Shown: positions 14,155-26,300 of the stretch, piece after piece | Layout of the letters: every line of letters starts with the position of its first letter | How positions within the stretch are numbered: position 1 is the stretch's first letter | DNA from: Rotaria sp. Silwood1 | Taxonomy: Eukaryota; Rotifera; Eurotatoria; Philodinida; Philodinidae | NCBI GenBank assembly: GCA_905250075.1 | Contig: CAJNOP010000055.1 | Span: forward strand, 97,063 to 161,062 | Length of the DNA stretch: 64,000 bases | Reading direction: 5' to 3' | The notes under the pieces: model-generated | The model's database searches: none | What the model was told of the DNA's origin: nothing | Seen by the model: only the letters and a program-made list of their open reading frames with translations | Program-made: the position numbers and the translations under genes

Positions 14155-17040
14155 TCATGTATTGTGAACACAGTGTATTTGAACTTTAATTAAAGACCTA
14201 TTTGAATGTCTTAATTTAAATTATAGGTGTTCATGGTTATAATAAAAGAGGACAAGTATCAGATAAAAAGAAAAGAATAAGAAAAAGTAATAAGGTCCAG
14301 AAGTAGTGTATTACGTAGTATGAAATAAACATGAAAATGTCCATAATAGATCGATGAACAATCAAGTAGTTATTTAGTAGTGACTAAAATCATACAAAAT
14401 TGACGTAAAAAACGTATTAAACCAGTTCGATCATGATGCTTAACAATTTGATTTCTTCTCAAATTCGTCGACTAGGCTGTCCACTCCTTGTGTTGTTGCA
14501 TAAACTGAATTATAACTAGTTCGTTGGTGTTGCTCAAATAATGAATAAGTTTATTTCTTATCTTCGATAACTTTTCCTATATTTCTTTCTTTTTCTGTCT
14601 CTGGAACAGTATGATACAAATGCATCCACAAATCAGATGACTTTTGACTAAATGATTATATCAAGCATAACTTAACTGATCAAACAAATGAAAACTCATT
14701 TGCTCGTGCGATTTCTAAGATATTTAAAGATATGCCAGAAAAAGAATTGACTAAAAATATTTCACACATTGATAGAATATATGGAACTTGTATAAATAAT
14801 TATGGCAACTAATTTGAACATTCAATACATTAAAATAAATATTTCTCTGAAGTTTTATTTTCATTTTTTTGCAATGTTGCAGAAAGTTTTGGTTAACCCT
14901 AAGCATGTAGATTAGATTATGTCATATAAAGACTGTTCTTTGCATCAATTATAGATCAAGAAATTATTGATTATTGTGGCTTTAAAATCTGATTTAAAAA
15001 CAACTGTGTAAGATAAAAGTCGTTGAACAATTTTTCTAGACTGTTTAAAAAGTACAAACAGAATTAAATATAGACTGAAACAAAAATCGATAGTAATTCT
15101 TCTTCGCATGTCTTCACATAGAATCGCTTTCTTCTTTTTAATAAATCGTCCGGTAGTAAAGAGAAAATAAGATGCAAATATAGATCGAATCAACTTCGTT
15201 TTCTTTGATGTAATAGCATAGCATGGAAAACCAAGTGTAGAATACTCTTTAAATTGAGTCAAATTTTTCGTAATTCAACAATAAACAATGCAGGATTTCA
15301 TTTGCTACATTTTGGTAAAATTATTTGTGAGAAATCATTAATTTTCATATTAAAATATTACCTTGCGATTCGTTATTAGGAATTAAAATCTATGAAAAGT
15401 AACGCTTTAGTTTTTTTCATGAAATAGATCATGACAAATAGCATAAAAATTCAATAAAGTTATTGTTTCAAAATGCATTATCTAAGTAGAATAGTCAAAG
15501 TATTTTCATTTGTTACTATAGATCGATGTTATTAAGTTTAAAAATTTCAACTATGAGATGAAGCATTCAATTTCCATAATTAGCACGTTTTGAATAGTAG
15601 CATTAGCTCTTTCTAACGAGATCTCATTGTTCTGGGTGTATCATTCCCTTCAAGCATTACCGAATCTCTAGTTTTCAAAAGTAGTTGGAGTGATAATCCT
15701 TAGTAATGTTTTGTTTTCATCCATTTTAAATTTTCTAAAGACTATAACGCTTGAACGAAACATTGCACCAAGAATAATAAGACCTCGTTTGAAAGAGTGA
15801 ATGCTGCTATTCAAAATACGATAATTATATAAATTGAACGCCTTGTACTACAGTTGAAACTGTTAAATTTAACAACAACTATGCCTACTACAAATTAGAA
15901 AATCTCGGACAATTCTACTTAGATCAATCATTATAATAAGCGAAAACAACATGTTGAAAAAATATGCGCAGCTCAGCTATGTAGATTTCATTGAGAGATT
16001 TCAAAATCACCATTTGAATATCTCCAGTGGATTATTCGTGACGAGAAATTTGAAAAAAATTAAAATGATGCTAAGCTTTTTTCCCCTGCTTTGATTTTAT
16101 TTTAAATATCCCTCTCGAAAATGGTATTTAAGCTCGGAAAGCTCAAGTTATTTAATTTTAGTTGTAATTCATTGATTTTTATAATTCATAAAATGCTGGT
16201 TGCTACCGCAATATCTACCTAATATGTATTCAAATGCTCGTTCGAAGCTTCCCAAACTCTACTCGAAACAAAAGCTAACGGAATCGAACGGTGCTGTCAA
16301 GAGAATGCATTCACGAAACACTTAAATGTTGACTTCAGATGTTTTATGTCTTCGTAATACGTTTCGTGTTCTCTAAATTTTGGTAGGTTCAAATAATGAT
16401 GTCATCTTGTTTGAATTTTGCAAAACCAAACGAGTTAAATATTTTTTTTGTTCTTCTAGTTTTCTTCAAAACAACTATAGTCTATATATTTCTTTCGATG
16501 ATGATACCTCTACAACAAAATGCAGTATAAAAACATATTCTCCACGTTAATGTCAAACAAATGTCGCAGATGAATAAATTTAGTTGTCAACTATTACACT
16601 ATTGACATCCACAAGTATCCAACCATTTCAAAATATGACCATCATTGTACTACAGACACACTATGGAGTTTGAAGTTCAAGTCACAGTGGTTATCATGAA
16701 TGTAACATAATCAGAGCAACTTGGAGAAATGTTCACTGTGATTCTATTCGCCGTAGTGAGTTTCAATGGCGTATTTTTGAATGAAATCTAGTTATTTTTC
16801 TAACACCATAAATACGAACGTAATTAAAAATGCAGAAGAAAACTACAAGCATATATACGGAGTTTCCAGAAAGTTATTTACTAAAAAGAAAACTGTATCT
16901 CTCGATTAGGATTCAACCGAATTAACAAGTTGTTTTTTACGGATGACATAGAATATTTCAAAGTTTTTTCTCATAAATATAAATTTATAAAAAGATATCC
17001 TATCAAATCGCACTTTCAAATTCAATATTTAATAAAGTCT

Positions 17041-18660
17041 TTTTGCAAGTTTGAAGAAACAATACGTGGTAGTTTCGCTTAAATTTCTTTAATTTCGTTT
17101 CATCATTGTGAACTTGCAATCATCCAGATTTAGTTCTCTTGCTTTTTAAAGTTTATTTAACAGCTCTGAAAACATAGAGTGATTAATAAATTTCTTCAGA
17201 AGATTTCTTCGTTCCTCATCAATGAGCTCAGTTTGTTCGGAAATGTCAAGTATATTTCATGTTACGAGAATCGTGGTGATTTTGGCGATTTTCAACAAAA
17301 AAAAGTAATGTAAAATCATGATTAACCATATTACGCAGAAAAATCAACGATAAAATCAGATTATATCACGATTAATCGTAGATTTTTTTGTTAGTAGAGA
17401 ACAAATATTTCGCGTGAAATAATTAATATTTTAATACATGTACATATGAAAATGTATATTAAATATACAAGATTCTTCAAAAGGAAGTGTAATTCTCATA
17501 GAATGAAAGGAAATTTATCTCTTTTTTTAATGTCACTAACAGAGCATTCACTTGGTTGGGCAATTATCATAATGATTAACATTCACTCATTTCTTTATAT
17601 TCATTTGTATCAACATCTAAGTCAGCTTTTGCATGATATTTATTTTAATATAGTGTGTATTCTTTTCTATAAATATCATTTAACTATCCTTATAGATGTA
17701 TAAAGTAATACAACAGTCATTTAGTATTAATTGATATACTGGTCAGTATTACATGGCTGATTACTATATACATTGTTATCATTGTTTATAGAATTTCTCT
17801 ATTTTCTTGATGTATACGTTTTAGATGTCTAACTTTTAAGTTCAATATGTTAGTCAATGTAATTTTTTTTAGATATATCATAAAATATTTTGAAATGATT
17901 CTATCTTGTAATTAACAATTACGATTGAACATCAATCAGTACAAATGACATCATCTATACGGCAAAGTTTCCACATCAAAGAAACAACTGAATTGTTCTA
18001 ATGATTATACTAATTGAAATACTCTTACTTCATGATCATCTTTTTTCTCTAATGTGTACATTTTTTGTAATAATTTTTGGTGGTTTTTCGTATTTTTTTA
18101 TCATTTATATTTGTATATGTAGACTTTCTATTCTTTTTTTCCTTTTATTCATAACTATTATAGTACTTCTAAACAAAGTAGGTTGCAATTGGTGCTATTA
18201 GTATGTCATATCTATACTTCGCGAAATTTACCTATTAGTCGTAACTGTGATCTCTTTATTATCGGTTCTTGACATGTGTTCATAATGTTAATTATAATGT
18301 TTTATTTTTGACCTAGTTTATTCTACGTTATGATTGCAATTTGTTAAAATTCTGTAGATATTATGTTAGATCATCGATTACACCACGGGTAATGTTCAGG
18401 GTCATTAGTGAATTAATCGAGATTTATCGTAATAATCGCTGAAAATATCACAAAAATAAATGACACCTAATCGAATTTCAGCTCATGATTATCGTTTAGA
18501 TACATCACGATTAATCGCCAATTTTTTAGCGATTTCGATGACATGAATATATCTATACAATAATAGAAAAAATTTGGATGATTGGAAGTTCATAATAATG
18601 AAACAAAATTGAAGAAAATCAAGCGAAATTTCTCCATATAATTTCTTGATGCTCAAAGAA
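17041..18660. repeat. Inverted-repeat (foldback) element with CGATTAATCG-like words
   Basis: The left arm near 17065-17135 (TTTCGCTTAAATTTC, CGTTTCATCATTGTGAAC, CAATCATCC) matches, in reverse complement, the right arm near 18571-18645 (GGATGATTGGAAGTTC, ATAATGAAACAAAATTG, AATCAAGCGAAA). Both sides also hold ATCACGATTAATCG words (about 17365 and 18503) and related imperfect palindromes towards the centre. The interior is AT-rich with no transposase-like ORF, so it would be non-autonomous. Exact ends and target-site duplication were not resolved. Confidence 0.6.
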
Positions 18661-19690
18661 ACACTCTAGTGCAATAATTAAACATAAATTTTACATCATC
18701 TGATCATAAAATAATTTAAAAAAAATGACTTTTTAAAATTCAACAAACGTCGTTTGATGAAAGTTTTGTTCTAAATTTGTAATTTATTTTTAGCATTAAT
18801 CTGATTACATTGTTAATAATGAATATAGATAATTCTAAAAAAAGCTTTATAATAACTGTGAAAAAAGATAATAAATTATTAATAAGCAGATATACAGATA
18901 AAGATTATGATTACATGAAGTTTCATTTTTTTAAGCTAAATATCAGGTTTTACAGAGAAATTCAATTGACATGCAGTCGAGTCTATGAAGTTGAAGAGTT
19001 TCACAATATAATTTTCTACCGAAAAAAAGGAAGTAGTCTTTAAAATTTATATTTATTTAACTATTACTTTTGTACCAATGCATGTTTGTCTTCGAAAATA
19101 ACATGGTTTGCAGATGATTCGAGAAGTATAAAATAAATCATGTTGTTAAATTTTGTTGAGTTCTTTTTCAATGAAAAGAAAACGAAGGATTACTAAACAT
19201 GTGTATTTTCAGTCGTCGTGTAGTAACTGTCTTTTATCAAAGCCTCATACTTAAAAAATAAATATTCATATGTTTGCTTATAAAAGTATTATAAAAAGAT
19301 GATTTTCTGATGTTGACATAGAAGAGATCATAGTGATATGCATCACAGAATAAATAGAGTGGAATGCATACTCTTTTTGTTTGATAAAAAGAACAAGTGT
19401 GTGCTCTGCCTTGTCAATGAAATGACATTGAGAATTTATTACTGATTAAAGGAGAACGATTTCACAGTTTTACATTTAATGTAAAACAGAATCTGCTCAA
19501 GTTTAATTTGGCCTATAGCAGATACTTACAATCGAAACGTTCGAATTAACCTAATGTTGATAAAAGAAAGGAGAAGTAATTTCTTCTTCTAAGCGACTCT
19601 TTTGTCTCAAAAATATTAATTTTATAATGGATTTTTTTTTCTTTTTACATATATCACTTTATCAACGACATCGAAGATTGTAAGTTGATA

Positions 19691-20644
19691 ATGGAATACA
19701 CAGCTTCTTTTATATCTAGTCCCATTCGTCTTTGGCTATTTTTAACTGCTCTTATTCCATCTATTTTCTGTTCAATTATTGTCCTATATCATTTACTTTC
19801 TAAACGAACTCAACGTCGTGCTATCAACAATCATGTAATTATTATTCTTTTATTCAATAATTTGATCTATGAATTTATCGATATTCCATTATTGCTCAAC
19901 TTTTATCGTTTACAGTCTGTTTGGTCAGCTACACCAAGTTTATGCGTAATGTGGATGTTCATCGATGAAACATTAAATTCTATTTCAACAATACTTATTG
20001 CTTGGGCATCAGTTGAACGGCATATTATTATTTTTCGTAGTCAATGGTTATCTAGTGCTAGAAAGCGTTTTCTTATTCATTATCTCCCTTTAATGTTATT
20101 CGTGCTCTACATCATTATATTCCATGTAATTGTCATTCTATTTTCATCATGCATCAATATGTATGATTATACAAGAGAGAAATGTGGTGAATCACTCTGT
20201 TTGCATAATACAAAGCTCATTGAAACATGGAATATTATTGTGAACGAGATCTTACCAGGTCTAATAATTGTTATCTTTAGTATTGCTCTTCTTGTACGAT
20301 GTCTACTCCAAAATCATCGTATTCATCAACGTTTACAATGGCGAAAATATCGAAAAATGGCAATTCAATTGTTGTCAATTTCAATGCTCTATTTTATACT
20401 TTACATTCCAGTCACAAGTATCAAATTAGTACAATTATGTTGCATATCTCAAGATGGCATCAATAGTTTTGAAGAATATGCACGATTCTTTTCGTATTAT
20501 ATCATATTTCTTCTGCCATTTGTGTGTTATGTTTCTCTACCTGAAGTTAAATGGCAATTCAAGAAAATTTTTCCATGCTGCCACCGACAAGCACGATTGA
20601 TTCATCCTAGAAAAATGCCTGTAATGCATTTTGTGACGAAATAG
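19691..20644 (+). CDS. Orphan 7TM G-protein-coupled receptor, single exon
   Basis: Predicted plasma-membrane receptor, 317 aa from the ATG at 19691 (MEYTASF). Seven hydrophobic stretches are evident. TM3 ends in WASVERH, the position of the DRY motif. A Cys before TM3 (SLCVMW) and Cys residues in the second extracellular loop (EKCGESLCLH) could form the conserved disulfide. TM5 contains Pro (ILPGLIIVIF); the TM6 region reads YFILYIPVTS; TM7 reads LLPFVCYVSLPE in place of NPxxY. The tail is short with a CCHR cluster, possibly palmitoylated. It belongs to the divergent intronless 7TM groups common in bdelloids and is only distantly similar to the receptor at 3743-4808. Ligand and coupling are unknown. 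Confidence 0.82.
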   Translation: MEYTASFISSPIRLWLFLTALIPSIFCSIIVLYHLLSKRTQRRAINNHVIIILLFNNLIYEFIDIPLLLNFYRLQSVWSATPSLCVMWMFIDETLNSISTILIAWASVERHIIIFRSQWLSSARKRFLIHYLPLMLFVLYIIIFHVIVILFSSCINMYDYTREKCGESLCLHNTKLIETWNIIVNEILPGLIIVIFSIALLVRCLLQNHRIHQRLQWRKYRKMAIQLLSISMLYFILYIPVTSIKLVQLCCISQDGINSFEEYARFFSYYIIFLLPFVCYVSLPEVKWQFKKIFPCCHRQARLIHPRKMPVMHFVTK

Positions 20645-23318
20645 TCAAACGTAATAGAAATCATTAGATTATATTGACTATTGAATATAATTTCTTTTTT
20701 TTTAAATTATTAAAACATACTTTTTCTATCATCCGGTATTTTTATGGCATTAATAACAGAAAAAACTTGCGCAGAAGAAAATATTTTACTGTACATATTT
20801 TGAAAATTCATCGACACATGAATAAGATAGAATAAAATATTTCTTATATCAATTGTGAAAAACTCGAGCATTAATTCATCAGCACACTCAAATGACATTT
20901 ATCTTTGATTTTCGAAAATCTTGATCTAGAGGATAATCAAATTATGGCAGATTCCATCTGTTCAGTCTGTGCCCATGTAAAAGGCTTTGTACTAAAAATC
21001 AATTGTTTGTCTCAAAGATAGGTAATTCAGAGGTTTCTCGATCACAGATCAAATCATTTATTGAAAAAATCAAACCAAGTCAAGTCATAATTCTTTCAAA
21101 AAATTTTCATGTCAAAAAATGACTTAACTTGTGTATTTCTACTTTGATAATGTAATCAATTCCAATCAAGCTTTTGAATAGATCTATTTTGATCAATTAA
21201 AGTTGAACAATCATTTAAAATTGATAAAATTAAATCAACATTGAATGAATCTGTTCTTTTTAGGCTAAAATATCGTGATTATAATTGATTGCAATCTGAT
21301 TTTTTCACCAAAAACTTTGACACGAATACACTGACCTGAAAATATCTGTTGGCGATGAAGAGTATTATCCAAATCTACTCGTGTGTTCAATCATATGCTA
21401 CATCAAAATTATTTATTAAATATAACGAACTCCTGTAAACTATGCTGGTAGAAGTAACTTTCTTGTCTAAGAATAAAATTAGACAAACAATTTTACTAAA
21501 ATTCTCAACATTTCAAATACCTGTTTTATCAATAAGAGAAAAACCATAATCGCTCTCAATAGTGAATGCGACGTGCAAGATACTCGCTATGATTACTCAT
21601 TGAGTGTAAGACAATAGGGTCGATCTAAATAACACATAACTCAAAAGTCTTATGTTTAATATTAATATGTTCAAATAAGTTATGCTTTTCTGTATCGAAT
21701 ATGAAATCTAGATCATGTTATCTAAAACAAACAAAAGAACAGAATAGCTTCAAATATTAGCTGTAATCATAGTCCTTTGAGAGAAGTGTTGTTATAAAAC
21801 AAACCATATAAACTTTCTCAACGATGTCTATGGTGTCAGCAGTTGAATTGATATTCAACATACAATTCGACTTACTATCCTCCAGTTAAACGAATCGAAA
21901 TAAAACTATTTTGTATAAAATTTTTATATTTCTACAAATAAAAGCAAATAACTAATTATGAGGAATTATTCAATGGTAAAAATACTTTTTTTTGAATATT
22001 TTCCGAGTCGACAGATGATAATCAACGATATGAAGAAATCACCATTGATCTATTTTGCATAGTATCAAGTAAATCGTTGAACAGTTTTTATTTAACCAAT
22101 TGATAGTTTGCACCATTGAAAATGTGATTATTCAAAGTTAAAATTTATAAAAAAATTGGAGATGCTATTTTCAAGTATCAAAAATGACCTCAACAAACCG
22201 CTCTAGTCTTTCATTAGTTGTAAAAAATCGAAATTGTAGCTTTCTCAATAAATTTCTTGCTGATGATGCCTGCGAATTTCGGAATACATTTGAGTAACAG
22301 GTTATGTATAGTGATATAAATATGAAACAAAATCACTTCAATATGGAGAATCAAGCGAAACACAAACAGATGCTATTTGCTCTTGATTAAGGAAAAGAAT
22401 ACTTTTCTTCTGTACAATCGTTGAAAACTTAAATCTATTTCTTGCAGTCCATTGTTATACTTTGAGAAAAATTTTCTTCAGTATGTCTTTTATGAATATG
22501 AAGTTTGAACAATATTTTATCAGCAATGCAGACTATCGACTTACTTAATAAAGAATATGGTCAGAATACGTAATTTTTTGTTTGCTCAGCGATATATTGA
22601 TACATCCTATGTATTCAGAAATGATAGAGATTGAACACAATAATTAGTTGATTGTTTGTTATTTTGAGCATACTCCAAGCGACAAGCGGTTGTGAAACGA
22701 CACCATGGCACATCATATTTCCGTGCAAACATGCTTTCTTGCAGGAACATTTCTATGTGTGACATTACGATGCTAAGATTTATCTCAAAATAAACTTTTT
22801 TCCGTTCTGTTTAAGTTAAGTTAATTGTTCTGTTTTCATATTATTAGGTTAATTAAAGCCATTAGTATGAGTAAAGCAAAGCGGGTCTGGATTATGGTGT
22901 GGAGTGCATAGCTGATGACAGACAAGTGTATGACTATGGGAATTTAGGTGGAGGAAAGACACTAGTACACATCCATATCTACACCCAAATTTTGGGATTC
23001 TCCTAATTACGAATAATGCTCTCTGATGTTTCATATATTTTATGGCAAGACTAGGATAAAATGGTTAGTTCTTACATTCAATAGATCAATTAGTGTTCTA
23101 AAATAAAAGACCATATTGAATGCTATCTATTTTATATATTCAAAGATAATTAATTGAAGTACGATATATATAATTAAATCAAGTTCAAGATTATATAAAT
23201 GCTACAGAAAAAAAAAGACAGAATTGTTCATTGAAACTTTTATTCGTTTGAGTTATGTTTTCGTTCATGAATTCCATAAAAGATTCATTATAATTGAAAT
23301 AGAAAAATAAAGCATCAT
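20645..23318. other. Intergenic region, no gene seen
   Basis: Short frames at 20710-20898 and 22849-23034 (both minus) have no domain; the second overlaps the G-rich/C-rich island near 22.9 kb. On the minus strand an AATAAA at 23243-23238 lies 76 bp after the stop of the exonuclease-methyltransferase gene and is its likely polyadenylation signal. Confidence 0.55.
22878..22988. repeat. Degenerate TGTGGG/CCCACA-like foldback island
   Basis: G-rich words (GCGGGTCTGG, TGGTGTGGAGTG, TTTAGGTGGAGG) are followed by C-rich words (ACACATCCATATCTACACCC) within about 110 bp. The arrangement copies the islands near 5.4, 47.7 and 57.3 kb. It is a weak, diverged example. Confidence 0.35.
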
Positions 23319-26300
23319 TTATTTCTTGGGAACAACAGCCAGTGTTCGCATGCCAGCGACAATTGACGGTCTGTTGTTATCGATTATGTTTTTTGAAATT
23401 TCTTCAGAAATTCTCAGTACAGTCTTTGGTATTTGTTCCACTGAAATTTTTTGAACCTTTTCTAGATATCGAGATAAAATAAAGATTTCACTTCGACAAT
23501 CATAACAATGATCAAGTCCATCAGTATTTAAATCTTTTACATCATGTTCATAATAATTTGTTCTCAGAACATTTTGAAAATAATCCATACATGACTTAAG
23601 GTTTTTAATATTATAATCAATCATACGTGCACCTTTTTGAACGACCAAACGACAACCAGAAGGATGTCTTGAACCCCATGGTTCCAATATGAGATCACCT
23701 TCAAAATACTGTAATCGATTTTGTGTACGCGAAAAGTGCAATGTTAAAAGAGATGCACTTGGCTTCATAGATAAATGCCATTCTTTTTGATTGACCATAT
23801 CTATTGCTAAGTTTTCGTCTATATCATCTTGTGCACCAAATGCATGTATGTCACAAATCAATAATAACTCTTTTCTTGATTTAGAATATTCTTTCACTAT
23901 ATCATCTATAAATTCTCCTGAACGAATATGAATTTTTGGTGTTTTTTTAGTTTCAACTTTTTTTGTATCAATAAGAACAAATTCAAGATCAGGAAATAAT
24001 TCACTTAAATAATTAATGTGTATGCCAGGTGCTGCACCAATATAAATTACTAAATATTTTCTAGCTCGACCGTAATTTGTCAAAAACTCGATATCTGTTA
24101 ATAATAGTTTTCGTGTTCCCCAATGTTCAGTTGTAATAGGCTGTTGAACAATCGTTTTTCGATTGAATGGAGGACTTTGTAAATTCAAAAAACGACTTTC
24201 TTTATTGAATATTTTTTGAATGTCCACCTTAGATCCACCACTAATAAAAATTTCTCGCAAATGTGGATTACGATTGTAAATATCTTGATTTTTTTTATCC
24301 AGTTTTAAAGATTTTGTATTAGTATTCTTGTCGAGTTCCAATCGTGCTATAAGTGTCTTCTCATCAGCATAATATGTTGATTTATCTATTTCAAAACTAT
24401 CAAATGAACGATTGCCTCTTGGTAAAGCGGAAGCTTCTCCAGCATTCTGTCTATGATTTTTATTTACTGGTGAATTTTGTGGTTGTTTGTTTCGGTACCT
24501 GTTAAAAAAATATATACATATAGATAATTAAAGAGAGTAACCCTTCTTTTTCTTTTCTTAAAACAGTTACTGTTAGAATTCTTTTTCTATTCCTCATCGA
24601 ATACTTTAATCAGAAATCTTCAATAGAATTAGAGATTCTGACTTCATTTTTTTCTCTTGATTATTAAAAATTAAAACAAACAACTTACGGACGTCCGGTC
24701 AATAGTTGATGAAATAATTTCATAAGTTCTATTGAATATTCAATATCATCCATAGCTCGATGGTTAACTGTTTCTCGACCATTGTTGGATAGTTTACTTA
24801 CAAATTTTAATTCACTTCTCGGTGCCCATCGCTTTAACATTCCACGAAATGAACTAACATCAATAATACGATAATGTAAATAATCATGAGCTTTTGGCAT
24901 TCTCTGTTTTAAAACTTCTTTATCAATATGTATTGAACTGCCGGCTAGAGGACATTCTTTTTCTGGACAATGACGTTGAAGTATTTTAAGTAACTTTTGT
25001 TCAACCTCTGCTTCAGAAAGATTAGATTTGATGCATGCTTCAAATAAACCGTTTCCACCCTCATCAACAGATTTGAATTGTTCCTGATGCCATTGACCAA
25101 GTGTATCCAATTCTTTTTGATCATAATGAACGACCCATTCATCTGCAAAAAAAACATTCAAAGTTTATATTAATTTAATTGAAATCGGTAAAATTATTTT
25201 TGCTATACTACAACTACTCGTTTCAAAATAAAAGAGAGTATGAGTGTGTTTTTTTAGTTGTTTAATTTTTTTATGGTTCATGAAGAAATCCACAACTCGA
25301 ACGCTTTACTCCGTTTTATTATAAAATACTACAGTATATTGTGTCAGATGACGCCACATTTTCTCCTGTCGGTTAAGTCTTCTAACTGCTCATTATTTCT
25401 GTAAAGCCATTTTTAATAAATAAACAAACTCGAATGCTACCCAGGTCAATGGCGTACGGCCGGAACCGGCCGAAAAATGGTCGAAGCTGGGTGGCAGTAA
25501 TCCTATGCACGGATTCGGTAACCGTAATTCCTCGGTTACACAAGGTTCCGACAGAAACCGTGAAAATCCGGTCATCGGATCTGGGCACATGATTATTACC
25601 ACCAAGTTCCGACGGAAAATTCACGGAACCAGGCGCTGAAATCATTGACCTGGATATGCAAGAAACAGCCGATACAGGCAGCTTCAGTGTGCTCATTATA
25701 AAAAAGAGGCGCGCTATCGATTCAAATTTAGCATTTTTCTACAAGTTAAAAAATATTCATGCAGGAATTTGTATAAAATACCATATCGTTCAGACCTCTC
25801 GAAAACCACCGCTTAACCCAAATGCTTATGCTTCACTTTGTTTTGAATTTCACAGCATAAATCTTTAAAAACTCTTAGAAAAAAAATGTTAGATTTCAGT
25901 CGAAATTGCGTTCTGTTTGTTATGTGACAGTGCTCTAGTCGTCTGCAACAGTTACATCGACTACTGCCGCTTAGCTGTTAAGTTTGATTATTTCTTAAAG
26001 ATGGTGTCACAAAAATATTGATTAATTAGAAGACTCATCCGATAGGAAAAAGTGTGGCACCATCTGGCACATTATACTGTGCTATTTTAAAATTGACTTT
26101 TTCTGAGTAGCAATCGATCTCTGCAAGACACATAGCATCGACTTAAAGAAAAATTAGAAGAAAAATTCGTGAAAAACGGACGATATGATAACAATTTAAG
26201 TGGAAAATTCCAAGTAACCATCAAATTAATATCCCAGTTAATCGCACGGTGAACTACGATTAATCACAGGTTTTCGTGGCTCAGATTTAAAAAAACTGGT

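Larger units (their letters stand above)
13966..19690. other. Long gene desert, partly occupied by a foldback repeat
   Basis: No domain-bearing ORF on either strand. The longest frames (14945-15262 minus, 17446-17703 plus, 18810-19043 plus) have low-complexity hydrophobic or Lys-rich translations expected from AT-rich sequence. The inverted-repeat element at about 17041-18660 is listed separately. The last 60 bp before the receptor gene are pyrimidine- and AT-rich with no clear TATA box. Confidence 0.6.

Noticed and set aside
17446..18201. Two hydrophobic ORFs inside the 17-18.7 kb foldback element
   Set aside because: Phe/Ile/Leu/Tyr-rich translations arise from T-rich sequence; no transposase motif or topology consistent with a receptor.
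25382..25696. 104-codon minus-strand ORF in intron 1 of the fusion gene
   Set aside because: It lies in a GC-richer palindromic island, overlaps other open frames and shows no domain; the open frame follows from base composition.
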